Source: a virus
DNA length: 64,000 nt
Direction: 5' to 3' (one strand)
Virus record (IMG/VR): IMGVR_UViG_3300014501_000002
Coordinates: 1-64,000 of that record
The notes under the pieces are model-generated. The model saw nothing but the letters and a program-made list of their open reading frames with translations. It did not search any database and had not been told where the DNA came from. Shown one piece after another: positions 6,606 through 14,905 of this stretch (position 1 is its first letter; every line of letters begins with the position of its first letter). The position numbers and the translations under genes are program-made.

Positions 6606-6681
6606 TGCGGGGTAGTGCAGCGGTAGCATACCTGCCTCATAAGCACGGTGGTCGTTGGTTCGAATCCAACTCCCGCAACCA
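6606..6681 (+). tRNA. tRNA-Met (CAT) with encoded CCA
   Basis: Acceptor TGCGGGG pairs with TCCCGCA. The T-arm is GTTGG-TTCGAAT-CCAAC, followed by A and CCA. The anticodon loop CTCATAA gives CAT, on a stem with one mismatch. Elongator, initiator and lysidine-modified Ile identity cannot be separated by eye; the first acceptor pair is a normal T-A, not the mismatch of bacterial initiators. Confidence 0.92.
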
Positions 6682-6699
6682 ATTTTCTAAAGGAACAAC

Positions 6700-7140
6700 A
6701 TGGCATCCGGCAAGGGCAATAACAACAGCATCCTTTACCTCGGGGCGATTTTCCAGGCAGTGTTTACGGGAGTCCCAAGCTTGCTCGCGAATGCGGGTAG
6801 TCCCTTAACCAACCTCTACGTCAGCTTGTACACAGCGAATCCTGGAGCATCGGGGAACCAGACGTCTAACGAAGCTGCATACACGAGCTACGCTCGCGTG
6901 GCGGTTGCTAGAACAGTCAGCGGATGGTCTATCAGTAGTGAGACAATTGCGAACGTGGCTGCGGTCACCTTCCCGGCTTGCACTGGTGGTACAGAAACAG
7001 AAAATTATGTTGGGATCGGTACGCTCGCGACGCTCGCCGGAAACTTGCTTTGGTTCGGACAGCTTACCACCCCTCTCGCTGTCAGCGCTGGAATTACTCC
7101 ATCATTTGCGATCGGTGCTTTAACGATAACGGAGTCGTAA
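6700..7140 (+). CDS. Tail-fibre-like structural protein, 146 aa
   Basis: The pattern LYVSLYTANPGASGNQTSNE followed by AYTSYARVAVAR, FPACTGGTETENYVGIG and a C-terminal ITPSFAIGALTITE is a widespread phage virion family. It is annotated as tail fibre or Gp80-like in phages of several proteobacteria. Length fits. The start follows AAAGGAACAAC, right after tRNA-Met. Its exact place in the particle is not known. Confidence 0.7.
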   Translation: MASGKGNNNSILYLGAIFQAVFTGVPSLLANAGSPLTNLYVSLYTANPGASGNQTSNEAAYTSYARVAVARTVSGWSISSETIANVAAVTFPACTGGTETENYVGIGTLATLAGNLLWFGQLTTPLAVSAGITPSFAIGALTITES

Positions 7141-7144
7141 CCCT

Positions 7145-8137
7145 GTGACGATACAGGCGGCCATTACCGGTGTAGGTGTAGTATCCGGAACGCTAGGCGG
7201 GAAAGGATTACTCGCCGATCATATTACAGGAGTCGGCGCCGTCGCCGGAACGTTGGGCGGTCTCGGCAACCTTGCATCAGTCATTGCAGGACACGGTGCG
7301 GTAACAGGAGCGATCTCTACTGCAAACCCCGTGTCTGCCACGATTCATGGATCAGGCTCAGTGCTTGCAGCGCTTTCTGGAACACTGACCGGGAACATGC
7401 TCGGCAACATCTTAGGAATCGGCAGTGTGGTGGGTTTCCCATCATTCACGAAAGAATTTTTTCCACCACGCAATCCAGGTGGGCACGTCAAGAATTACAT
7501 TCTGCGGGATTTCGGTACGATGTATTCCGCTCCCGCATATTTAGCGACTGCTAGTAATGCATTGCAGTTGTTTCACCAAACTACTTTTATTCCCAACGTC
7601 AATCCCGGAACAGTTACACCTCCGCGATGGTCAACTCCGGGAACCCCCGATTCATTTAACTATCAGGGGCGAGTACAGATGCCCGGCGAGGTGATGAGTC
7701 CGCCTGGGACCGGTTCACTCAATGGTAAGATTTACAAAGTCAAAGCTGATGGAATGGTTTTTGTTCCACAGTCGGCGGTCAACGCATCGTTCAACATTGT
7801 CCTGAATCAGAATTACACCTCGTACGGTTACGCAGTTGTTTCAGATACCTTATTCTCTATGACTAGTCAGGTGCCGGTAGCGGCCGGTACTATGGTCGGT
7901 TGGTCTCTGAGTGCAACCTTGGCGGGGAATGGTGTTGGAAACCCGGTGCTAAGTTGCGCAGGCGTTATGTATGTCGACGGTGTTCAGTACGTAGGTAATG
8001 GGTTCTCGAGTCGACTGACTAACCGAGAGCCTATTGTGCAGTTAAGTCTCGGAGTGCAATTCGGTGGAGCGTTAACCGGCCCCGATATGTACCAGGCTTT
8101 CCTCAGCACGTTTCAAATCAGGGAAGATCATTTTTAG
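7145..8137 (+). CDS. Virion protein with GVG/GTLGG repeats, 330 aa
   Basis: It begins with GTG five bases after the previous stop. The first 110 residues contain repeats of the type ITGVGxVxGTLGGxG, likely a beta-rich repeat. From about residue 130 a second domain carries GSLNGKIYKVKADGM, resembling RLNGQVFHILASGNY in the product at 18971-19579. The two proteins flank the sugar cassette and may share a fold. A capsid-fibre or decoration role is inferred from context. Confidence 0.65.
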   Translation: MTIQAAITGVGVVSGTLGGKGLLADHITGVGAVAGTLGGLGNLASVIAGHGAVTGAISTANPVSATIHGSGSVLAALSGTLTGNMLGNILGIGSVVGFPSFTKEFFPPRNPGGHVKNYILRDFGTMYSAPAYLATASNALQLFHQTTFIPNVNPGTVTPPRWSTPGTPDSFNYQGRVQMPGEVMSPPGTGSLNGKIYKVKADGMVFVPQSAVNASFNIVLNQNYTSYGYAVVSDTLFSMTSQVPVAAGTMVGWSLSATLAGNGVGNPVLSCAGVMYVDGVQYVGNGFSSRLTNREPIVQLSLGVQFGGALTGPDMYQAFLSTFQIREDHF

Positions 8138-8147
8138 ATCGGAACCC

Positions 8148-8909
8148 ATGACAGACTTGTCGCGCGTCACCATAGGTATAAAAACCTTTTTACGCGATGC
8201 GCAACTGTTCAACACTATCGCAGCGATCCGGCAGAGCATGCCGGAGGTGCGCATGATAATCGCGGACGACGGTGAGATGTCTGAAGAGAAGAGGGAAGTT
8301 TATAAGTCCCGAACAGGTTTGATGCACATTTTTCTCCTGCCGTTCGATAGCGGGTTCGGTGCGAAAAGTAACATCATCGCTGGTTGCTGTGGTACCCCGT
8401 ATCTTTTAATTGGGTCAGATGATTTCGATTTTTCTCCAGCACCGGTTCGAGAGGGCATCGAGCGTCTGACTGAAGTATTGGATCATACGCCGCGGCTTAG
8501 TATCGTCAGCGGTCGAGTGAGTAACCGGCCGTACGAGTTCGCTTTGGCTGATGAGGGACATCGAGTTCAGGAGTTCCCCATTGAATATAGCGAAGGTATG
8601 CCTTACTGTCCGTGTGACTTGACGGTGAACTATTCCTTGATTCGGCAAGAAGTATTCCAGAAAGTTAGTTGGGATGACGATGTTAAGATCGGTGGCGGCG
8701 AACACGGCGCATTTTTTGTAGATTGCAAACGCGCGGGTTTCGAAGTAGCGTATGTCCCTGGAGTAAGCATTTCTGAGCAACGAGTTCCTAGCAGTGCGCG
8801 TTACCGGCAGTTTCGCGCGAGAGCTAACAGCCCGGAGCGCCCATGTTTTGATAAGCGCGGCATTACAGAATACATCCTAGGAGATGGCAGAACGGATTAC
8901 AAGAAATGA
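8148..8909 (+). CDS. Family 2-like glycosyltransferase, 253 aa
   Basis: It shows the GT-A pattern: a beta-strand start (RVTIGIKTFLRD), IIADDGE near residue 41, GAKSNI near 70, and a metal/nucleotide site GSDDFDF near 88. The GAK.N and DDF combination resembles family 2 hexosaminyl- or galactosaminyltransferases. The gene opens the sugar cassette and overlaps the next start by four bases (ATGA). Donor and acceptor cannot be told. Confidence 0.8.
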   Translation: MTDLSRVTIGIKTFLRDAQLFNTIAAIRQSMPEVRMIIADDGEMSEEKREVYKSRTGLMHIFLLPFDSGFGAKSNIIAGCCGTPYLLIGSDDFDFSPAPVREGIERLTEVLDHTPRLSIVSGRVSNRPYEFALADEGHRVQEFPIEYSEGMPYCPCDLTVNYSLIRQEVFQKVSWDDDVKIGGGEHGAFFVDCKRAGFEVAYVPGVSISEQRVPSSARYRQFRARANSPERPCFDKRGITEYILGDGRTDYKK

Positions 8910-9574
8910 ACGTCTTGCTTGCTGTCAAGTCATGTCAGCGCGATTTAGATCATGGATGCCACGACATTATTCGCAGCACGTGGGGTAAGGACGTGCACGA
9001 AGCGAACCTTCGGTTCTTCGTCGGTGCCCTCCAGGAGTCAGAGAAGATATCACAAGGCGACGTTTTCTTAAATGTCCCAGATGATTACGACTCCCTGCCT
9101 TTTAAAACGCGTGAGATCTTACGCTGGTCGCTGGTACATAATTACGATTACACTTTTTTGTGCGATACAGATACATTCATTATTCCGAGATTGCTGATGC
9201 GGTGCGGTTTTGAGAAGTACGACATCGCCGCGCGATTTGGTACGATACACCCAGTTGGCGGTCCGATGTTCGACTATACGGACGGCAGAGGCTACCAAGG
9301 GCAGGTTCATCCGTGGCCGAGCGGAGGTTTAGGATACTTCGTATCAAAGAAGGCCGCAGAAATTATTGTGGCCGCTGAAATCAAAGTTTGGGCCGAGGAT
9401 ATGCATGTAGGCCAAGTCTTAGGCGAGCATATTCGAAAAGGCGTGATTTTAGCGCTTGACATTCCCGACTATGAATGCAATACTAGCTGGCACTGGCCCA
9501 GACGGGCTACGGGAAAGGCATACGACCACACGAGCGGATGGATGGAGCGTATGCAGAAAGAACACGGACAATGA
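8906..9574 (+). CDS. GT31-like (beta-1,3-galactosyltransferase-type) protein, 222 aa
   Basis: Family 31 landmarks are visible in order: IIRSTWG at residues 21-27, a DTDTF metal site near 86, PSGGLGYFVSKKAAE near 137 and AEDMHVGQVL near 160, equivalent to the family EDV motif. The length is that of a bare catalytic domain without the membrane anchor of animal enzymes. Animal members transfer Gal or GlcNAc in beta-1,3 linkage; substrate here is unknown. It is coupled by ATGA overlaps to the genes on both sides. Confidence 0.75.
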   Translation: MNVLLAVKSCQRDLDHGCHDIIRSTWGKDVHEANLRFFVGALQESEKISQGDVFLNVPDDYDSLPFKTREILRWSLVHNYDYTFLCDTDTFIIPRLLMRCGFEKYDIAARFGTIHPVGGPMFDYTDGRGYQGQVHPWPSGGLGYFVSKKAAEIIVAAEIKVWAEDMHVGQVLGEHIRKGVILALDIPDYECNTSWHWPRRATGKAYDHTSGWMERMQKEHGQ

Positions 9575-10029
9575 GCGTAATTAAATTCAACCTGAAAACA
9601 GTAGAGGGAAGACGGGCATACAACAGGGCGAAGTATATTGCTAATAGAAAGAGGCATAGCGCCCAGATGAAGCTTTGGAGAAAGCGCAATTTTAAAAAAG
9701 TTAAGGTACTCGCAAATAGTTATTACGCAAATAATACAGCCCAGATTCGTCTTCGCATGAGATTGAGAAATGCTAAAAATAAAGCGGAAGTTTTAAGCCA
9801 TTATGGACCGGGTGGGAAACTTCAATGTTCTTGGGATAAATGTAAAGTAGTCGATCCAGATATGCTATCTTTAGATCATATCAAAAATGATGGGGCGGAA
9901 TCTAGACGATCTGGAGAATCTGTCAACGCTTATGGTTATGTAAGAAAACATAATTACCCTTCGGGATATCAAACCCTGTGCCACAACCACCAGTGGAAGA
10001 AGGAATTAATTCGCCGGAGAGCCATGTGA
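9571..10029 (+). CDS. HNH-type endonuclease, probably homing, 152 aa
   Basis: I chose the ATG overlapping the previous stop (ATGA). A basic N-terminal half is followed by a Cys pair (CSWDKC), DMLSLDHIKNDG and YPSGYQTLCHNHQWKK. This is the HNH layout seen in free-standing phage endonucleases, in which LSLDHI supplies the catalytic His. The second zinc knuckle is LCHNH instead of LC.NC. The gene is clearly richer in A+T than the glycosyltransferase genes around it, a sign of insertion. Confidence 0.75.
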   Translation: MSVIKFNLKTVEGRRAYNRAKYIANRKRHSAQMKLWRKRNFKKVKVLANSYYANNTAQIRLRMRLRNAKNKAEVLSHYGPGGKLQCSWDKCKVVDPDMLSLDHIKNDGAESRRSGESVNAYGYVRKHNYPSGYQTLCHNHQWKKELIRRRAM

Positions 10030-10868
10030 ACGCAATACTCTTAATCGCGACTGGCTCGATGTATTGGGGTTTTGCGAAAAACCTGATAGTGTCTGCTAGG
10101 CAATATTTCATTCCGCATGATGTGATTTTATTTACAGACAGTCCAGAGCGGTTCGATGTCGCGCACAAGATCGTTATACCTAGTGCCGGATACCCGGAGG
10201 CAACATTAAAACGGTACCACACGTTTCTAGACCAGCGGAGTATTCTAGATCGATACGAAACATTATGGTACGTAGACGCAGATATGAAATTCGTCTACCC
10301 AGTTACGGAAGCGGACGTACTGTCCGATGGGATCACGGCAACGCTCCATCCCGGCTTCGCGGTGGATAGAATACATCCGACCGTCGGCTTTGTAAGCAAA
10401 GTCGGTACTCCGGAGAGACGGAGAGAGTGTACAGCGTTCATTCCGGAGACCGCACAGAGTCTGTATTTCTGCGGCGGATTTAACGGTGGTCGCGCAGAGA
10501 GTTATTTGTGCATGGCCGAGAAGATTCGAGAAAATATTGACATCGATGCAGCGGGCGGCATCATCGCTCACTGGCATGATGAGTCTCACCTGAACCGATA
10601 TCTGTATGACAATCCACCGGCTAGAATTTTGTCGCCGTCGTTTTGTTATCCTGAAGGATACGATGGTGGGTACGGTTGGCCTATAAATGGGCATCGTCCA
10701 ATTCTCCTAGCGCTGAATAAGCCGGGCCATTATGAACCGTCACATTATGTGCCGGAGCCGCTTGTAGCAGTTCAACCGACTCCCGCAATGCCAGCGCGTC
10801 GAGGCGTGGTTCCCGGATCGAAGTCTCGTATACGCTCGGCAATGCAGAAAGGAAACAGATGGTCGTAA
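10026..10868 (+). CDS. GT6 (ABO blood-group family) glycosyltransferase, 280 aa
   Basis: I chose GTG at 10026, which overlaps the preceding stop. Family 6 signatures are strong: WYVDADM with a D84-A85-D86 metal site, FCGGFNGGRAE near 148-158, and AHWHDESHLNRYL at about 181-193 followed by RILSPSFCYPE. WHDESHLN is the signature of the ABO, alpha-1,3-Gal and Forssman transferases. Animal enzymes add Gal or GalNAc in alpha-1,3 linkage, often to fucosylated H antigen. The C-terminal 45 residues are Pro/Arg-rich and extra to the fold. The next gene, a fucosyltransferase, would make the H-type acceptor. Confidence 0.88.
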   Translation: MNAILLIATGSMYWGFAKNLIVSARQYFIPHDVILFTDSPERFDVAHKIVIPSAGYPEATLKRYHTFLDQRSILDRYETLWYVDADMKFVYPVTEADVLSDGITATLHPGFAVDRIHPTVGFVSKVGTPERRRECTAFIPETAQSLYFCGGFNGGRAESYLCMAEKIRENIDIDAAGGIIAHWHDESHLNRYLYDNPPARILSPSFCYPEGYDGGYGWPINGHRPILLALNKPGHYEPSHYVPEPLVAVQPTPAMPARRGVVPGSKSRIRSAMQKGNRWS

Positions 10869-11635
10869 TTAAACTTCTCGGCGGGTTGGGCAATCAGTTG
10901 TTCCAACGCGCGTACGGATTCGCGTTGCATCATCGCGGTTATAATGTCGCGTTCGATAAGTCGGCGTTAATAGAAGGGACACATCGCGAATATTCACTCG
11001 GCGCCTTTAACATGGATGTTTCATTCTCCGAACCAGTCGGGCCGATTGTTTATGAGTCGGGTCTTCAGTTTAACTGGCAGAACCTTCATCCCGCGGACCC
11101 GAGCACAATCGTGGGGTACTTTCAGACTGAGAAGTATTTCCAAGATATCGCGAATTTAATACGAGTGGAATTCACGTTGACCGGTGAGCCTTCTGAACAC
11201 GCGCAAGACTTACGAAGACAGATCAATAATTGCAACAGCATATTTCTTCACGTGCGTCGTCAAGATTACGTTGGCCTACAGCACTTCCATGGTATGCCAG
11301 ATATGGCATATTATAAAGAGGCGCTCGCGCTGATTCAGTCGTATTACGTGGACTCTAAAGTGTTCGTGTTCTCCGACGATCGCGAATGGTGTCTACAGAA
11401 CTTCATGGGGTACGACGTCGTTCAAGGTACAAGCAAGTATGAAGATTTGTGGCTCATGGCTCAGTGTCAACATGCGGTCATTGCGAATTCATCGTTCTCA
11501 TGGTGGGGTGCCTGGCTTGGCGATTGGGGTGATAGCAAATCGCGTCGCATAGTCGTCGCACCGAAACAATGGTTTAATCCGGCAGCAAATGTGGACGCGT
11601 CAGACATCGTCCCGGAAAGATGGCTCAGAATATGA
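10859..11635 (+). CDS. GT11 alpha-1,2-fucosyltransferase, 258 aa
   Basis: It has the family 11 start GGLGNQLFQ at residues 8-16, the donor-binding HVRRQDY near 130 and the C-terminal NSSFSWWGAWL near 210. These enzymes transfer L-fucose from GDP-fucose to galactose in alpha-1,2 linkage. Length is near that of bacterial FutC/WbsJ-type members, slightly short. The start overlaps the GT6 gene by ten bases. GDP-fucose would come from Gmd and the synthase domain encoded in the same cassette. Confidence 0.9.
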   Translation: MVVIKLLGGLGNQLFQRAYGFALHHRGYNVAFDKSALIEGTHREYSLGAFNMDVSFSEPVGPIVYESGLQFNWQNLHPADPSTIVGYFQTEKYFQDIANLIRVEFTLTGEPSEHAQDLRRQINNCNSIFLHVRRQDYVGLQHFHGMPDMAYYKEALALIQSYYVDSKVFVFSDDREWCLQNFMGYDVVQGTSKYEDLWLMAQCQHAVIANSSFSWWGAWLGDWGDSKSRRIVVAPKQWFNPAANVDASDIVPERWLRI

Positions 11636-13197
11636 TCGTCCAAGCATTCGTTCCAAATTGGCCCGGCCCGAAGCAACACGCTAAGGAAGTCGCCGCGATC
11701 ATCGCGCCGCACTGCCCGGTCACAATTCTGGACGACCCGAACGATTACTTTAACGCGCAGTGGGAGAAGGCCCGCGCACAGTTCACGGGAGATATCTTGT
11801 TGTGGGTTATGGCGGATGTGAAACCTCCGCTCGATTTTGGCGCCATGTTCGAGGAAGGCGTACGCTTAATGTCTCGCGCTCCCGTGGGTTGGTATGCCCC
11901 GGACGTTGCCTGGACAAGCTATATTTATGACCCGCAGAATCTATCTCGGGTCGAGGAACATATCTACGAAGTTCCGAATACAGATTCGTTGTGTTTCATG
12001 ATTCGTAAAGATGTGATTGACAACATGCCACACCTCGATCCTGCCACGTGTTTCATGTGGGGTATGGATTTGACGGCGATCGGCACCGCGCGTCTGATGG
12101 GTTTAAAAGTTGTTCGCGACTATCGGTTCAAGGCGCAGCATCCAAACCAGACGGGTTACGAGATTGAGAAGGCGGGACGCGGCATGATCCCTATGTTTAA
12201 GACGTACCCGATTGCGTTGCAGCGGGAGATTGGTAAGCTTGAAATCGAGACGCGTCGGTTACGCAAGCCGTTTTGGAAAGACAAGCGAATCACAGTCACC
12301 GGCGGCAATGGCTTCCTAGGGAACCACGTCGTCGCAGCGCTGCATAGCAAAGGTGCAGAAGTATCGGTTCCGCATCTCGTAGAGTATGACTTACGAAACC
12401 GTGCAGATGTGGATCGCATGTATCAGAATTTTCGCCCGACTATCGTCATTAACTTAGCCGCGGCTGTTGGTGGACTCGGCGCGAACATCGCGAGTCCGGG
12501 TCGTTTCTTTTACGACAATCTTATGATGGGCATGCATCTCATGGATGCGGGCTGTCAATTCGGTATAGACAAGTTTGTGCAGATGGGCAGCGCGTGTGAG
12601 TATCCGAAAGACGCGCCGGTTCCATTGGTAGAGGAAGATGTTTGGAACGGGTACCCCGAGCCCAGCAACGCTCCGTACGGCATCGCTAAGCGCGCGCTGT
12701 TGACCATGGGGGACGCCTACAGAACACAGTACGGCATGAATGTAATACACATTCTCTCGACCAATCTTTACGGGCCGGGAGACAACTTCAATCTTGAAAC
12801 GTCGCATGTTATTTCCGCGCTGATAAACAAGTGTGTCACGGCGAGAGACGCGGGCTCCCCAAGCATTTCGATATGGGGCACTGGCGCTGCCACGCGCGAC
12901 TTCTTGTTTGTGCGGGACGCGGCATCAGGAATAGTTCTTTCGACAGAGTTATGGAATAATCCGGCGCCGGTCAATTTAGGTTCCGGTAGGGAAGTATCGA
13001 TACTCGAGATTGCAGAGAAGATAAAACAGCTGACCGGTTTTCAAGGCGCGCTGTCATGGGACCACTCGAAACCAGACGGGCAGCCGCGCAGATTTCTCGA
13101 CACGAGTCGAGCGTTATCGTTTGGATTCGTATCCGGTACGCCCCTAGAAGCTGGGCTGAAAGAAACTATTTCGTGTTTCGAAGAAAAATTGCGATGA
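11632..13197 (+). CDS. Fusion: glycosyltransferase-like domain + GDP-L-fucose synthase, 521 aa
   Basis: I chose ATG at 11632 because it overlaps the fucosyltransferase stop (ATGA); an in-frame ATG lies four codons upstream. Residues 1-215 look like a GT-A domain (CPVTILDDPNDYF, LLWVMADVKPP). From about 220 an SDR domain begins: GGNGFLG at 224-230, AAAVGGLGANI, and catalytic Y349-G-I-A-K353, with NLYGPGDNF and an LGSG...SI tail. The SDR part matches GDP-L-fucose synthase (Fcl/WcaG), which epimerises and reduces GDP-4-keto-6-deoxymannose. Given the ColD-like neighbour, a ColC-like role making GDP-colitose is the alternative. Confidence 0.85.
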   Translation: MIVQAFVPNWPGPKQHAKEVAAIIAPHCPVTILDDPNDYFNAQWEKARAQFTGDILLWVMADVKPPLDFGAMFEEGVRLMSRAPVGWYAPDVAWTSYIYDPQNLSRVEEHIYEVPNTDSLCFMIRKDVIDNMPHLDPATCFMWGMDLTAIGTARLMGLKVVRDYRFKAQHPNQTGYEIEKAGRGMIPMFKTYPIALQREIGKLEIETRRLRKPFWKDKRITVTGGNGFLGNHVVAALHSKGAEVSVPHLVEYDLRNRADVDRMYQNFRPTIVINLAAAVGGLGANIASPGRFFYDNLMMGMHLMDAGCQFGIDKFVQMGSACEYPKDAPVPLVEEDVWNGYPEPSNAPYGIAKRALLTMGDAYRTQYGMNVIHILSTNLYGPGDNFNLETSHVISALINKCVTARDAGSPSISIWGTGAATRDFLFVRDAASGIVLSTELWNNPAPVNLGSGREVSILEIAEKIKQLTGFQGALSWDHSKPDGQPRRFLDTSRALSFGFVSGTPLEAGLKETISCFEEKLR

Positions 13198-13724
13198 AAA
13201 ACTTCTATGTGTATCTCTGGCTTAGAGAAGACAACACTCCTTATTACGTGGGTAAGGGTAGTGGGAATAGGGCTTACATTAGACATCGCGTTGGGCGATG
13301 CCCAGAAGGCCGAGTATTAATTCGGGATTGTTTTAGCGAGAAAGAAGCGTTTGAGATGGAGAAGTTTTTAATCGAGCTTTACGGTAGGAAGGATTTAGGA
13401 ACGGGCTGCCTTAGAAATTATTCATCAGGAGGCATCGGCGGATCGGCAAACCCGTCAGAAGAAGTCCGTTATAAGATGGGCGCGGCTAGAAGAGGGGTTG
13501 CGCCGTCCGCATCAACTCGTCGTAAGATAAGTTGTGCTAATGCGGGAAGGAAACATCCACATAAGTCTCATCCAGTTTCACAAGAAACCCGCAGTAAAAT
13601 AAGTAAGTATAGAAAGGGTCGCGAAAATTCTTACGCAACGCGAATTAAAATGAGCGACGCTAAAAAAGGTAAGCCGTGGTCGGAAGCAAGGTGGCGGGCT
13701 GAGCGTGAAAGGTTATCCCAATGA
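13194..13724 (+). CDS. GIY-YIG endonuclease with NUMOD3-type tail, 176 aa
   Basis: I chose ATG at 13194, overlapping the previous stop. YVYLWLREDNTPYYVGKG at residues 5-22 is the GIY-YIG core. R.Y...R and an E in the EMEKFLIE helix follow. The C-terminal half has repeats of the type SEEVRYKMGAA and ETRSKISKYRKG, which are DNA-binding NUMOD3 motifs. It is more AT-rich than its neighbours and interrupts the sugar cassette. A free-standing homing endonuclease is most likely. Confidence 0.85.
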   Translation: MKNFYVYLWLREDNTPYYVGKGSGNRAYIRHRVGRCPEGRVLIRDCFSEKEAFEMEKFLIELYGRKDLGTGCLRNYSSGGIGGSANPSEEVRYKMGAARRGVAPSASTRRKISCANAGRKHPHKSHPVSQETRSKISKYRKGRENSYATRIKMSDAKKGKPWSEARWRAERERLSQ

Positions 13725-14905
13725 GAAAAATCACGTTGGGACATTTGGACATTTCGGAGCGTGGTAAGGCCTACGTCAACGACGCCCTGGACCACAACCG
13801 ATTGTCGCGAGGCCCGTATACGGATAGATTCGAGAGCGAGTTTTCTCGGCTGCACGGATGCAAGCACGGTCTGTTTATGAACAGCGGCACGTCGGCGCTT
13901 CAAGTAGCGCTGGTCGCGTTGAAAGAAGTTCACGGTTACGCGGACGGAGACGAAGTTATCGTCCCGGCCACGACATTCATTGCGACAAGTAACATCGTGA
14001 TCCAGAACAACCTTACGCCGGTGTTCGTAGATGTCGACCCGTTTACGTTCAACATCGACCCTAGAAAGATCGAAGAGAAGCTTACATCGAAGACGCGGTG
14101 CATTATCCCGGTTCATTTGTTCGGGTTGCCCGCGGAGATGAAGTGGATTAGAGATATAGCAAAGCATCGGGGCCTTCAGATTATTGAGGATTCCTGTGAG
14201 ACTATGTTCGCTACTTTAGACGGACAGTCAGTCGGAAGTTTTGGGGACATCGGCTGCTTTAGTACATATGTGGCCCATTTAATTGTGGGCGGTGTGGGCG
14301 GACTCGTTACGACCAATGACCCTAAACTGAACGAGATTTGCAAGAGCCTGATGCAGCACGGTCGGGATAGCATTTATACGAACATAGACCAGGACGACAA
14401 CGCGGACGACGCACTGCTTAAACAGATGATCGAGCGCCGCTACTCGTTCGAGCGTGTAGGATACTCTTACCGTGCGACGGAACTCGAAGCCGCAGTCGCT
14501 CTGAGCGAACTCGAACGCTGGGAAGAGAATATTGGGCGCCGCAGGTTTTCCGCCGCCCGCCTGACGGACTTATTAAAAGATTTGAGCGGTGTACTGCAGC
14601 TGCCAGTAACGCCAGTTGGGTTCGAACACTCTTACATGATGTTCCCAATGGTGTTCTACGAAGGCTACGAGCGCAATCCATTTTTATGGTATCTTGAGAA
14701 GAACGGTATTGAGACTCGTTACCTGTTCCCGTTGCTGACGCAGCCGGTGTACAGGACGTTGTTCCCTGGACAAGCGGAGAAGTATCCCATAGCGCAGTAC
14801 CTCGCTGAGCACGGATTTTTTATCGGCATGCATCAGGGACTCTTAACAGAAGATATTGAATACATCTCAGAAGTAATCCACGACTATTTCAAAAAGAGTA
14901 AATAA
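13721..14905 (+). CDS. ColD-like PLP sugar 3-dehydrase (DegT/DnrJ/EryC1 fold), 394 aa
   Basis: It has the fold type I pattern of the DegT family (NSGTSALQVAL near 47, PATTFIATSN, IEDSCE near 161). The active-site Lys is replaced: the stretch CFSTYVAHLIVGGVGG puts His186 where aminotransferases have Lys. The same exchange defines GDP-4-keto-6-deoxymannose 3-dehydrase (ColD, His188), which removes the C3 hydroxyl using PLP and glutamate. I therefore predict a 3-deoxysugar enzyme rather than an aminotransferase. Its substrate would be the product of Gmd encoded downstream. It overlaps the genes on both sides by a few bases. Confidence 0.82.
   Translation: MRKITLGHLDISERGKAYVNDALDHNRLSRGPYTDRFESEFSRLHGCKHGLFMNSGTSALQVALVALKEVHGYADGDEVIVPATTFIATSNIVIQNNLTPVFVDVDPFTFNIDPRKIEEKLTSKTRCIIPVHLFGLPAEMKWIRDIAKHRGLQIIEDSCETMFATLDGQSVGSFGDIGCFSTYVAHLIVGGVGGLVTTNDPKLNEICKSLMQHGRDSIYTNIDQDDNADDALLKQMIERRYSFERVGYSYRATELEAAVALSELERWEENIGRRRFSAARLTDLLKDLSGVLQLPVTPVGFEHSYMMFPMVFYEGYERNPFLWYLEKNGIETRYLFPLLTQPVYRTLFPGQAEKYPIAQYLAEHGFFIGMHQGLLTEDIEYISEVIHDYFKKSK

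Noticed and set aside
13721-14905. Sugar aminotransferase (perosamine or similar) annotation
   Set aside because: The PLP-binding Lys is His, which prevents normal transamination and matches ColD-type dehydrases.
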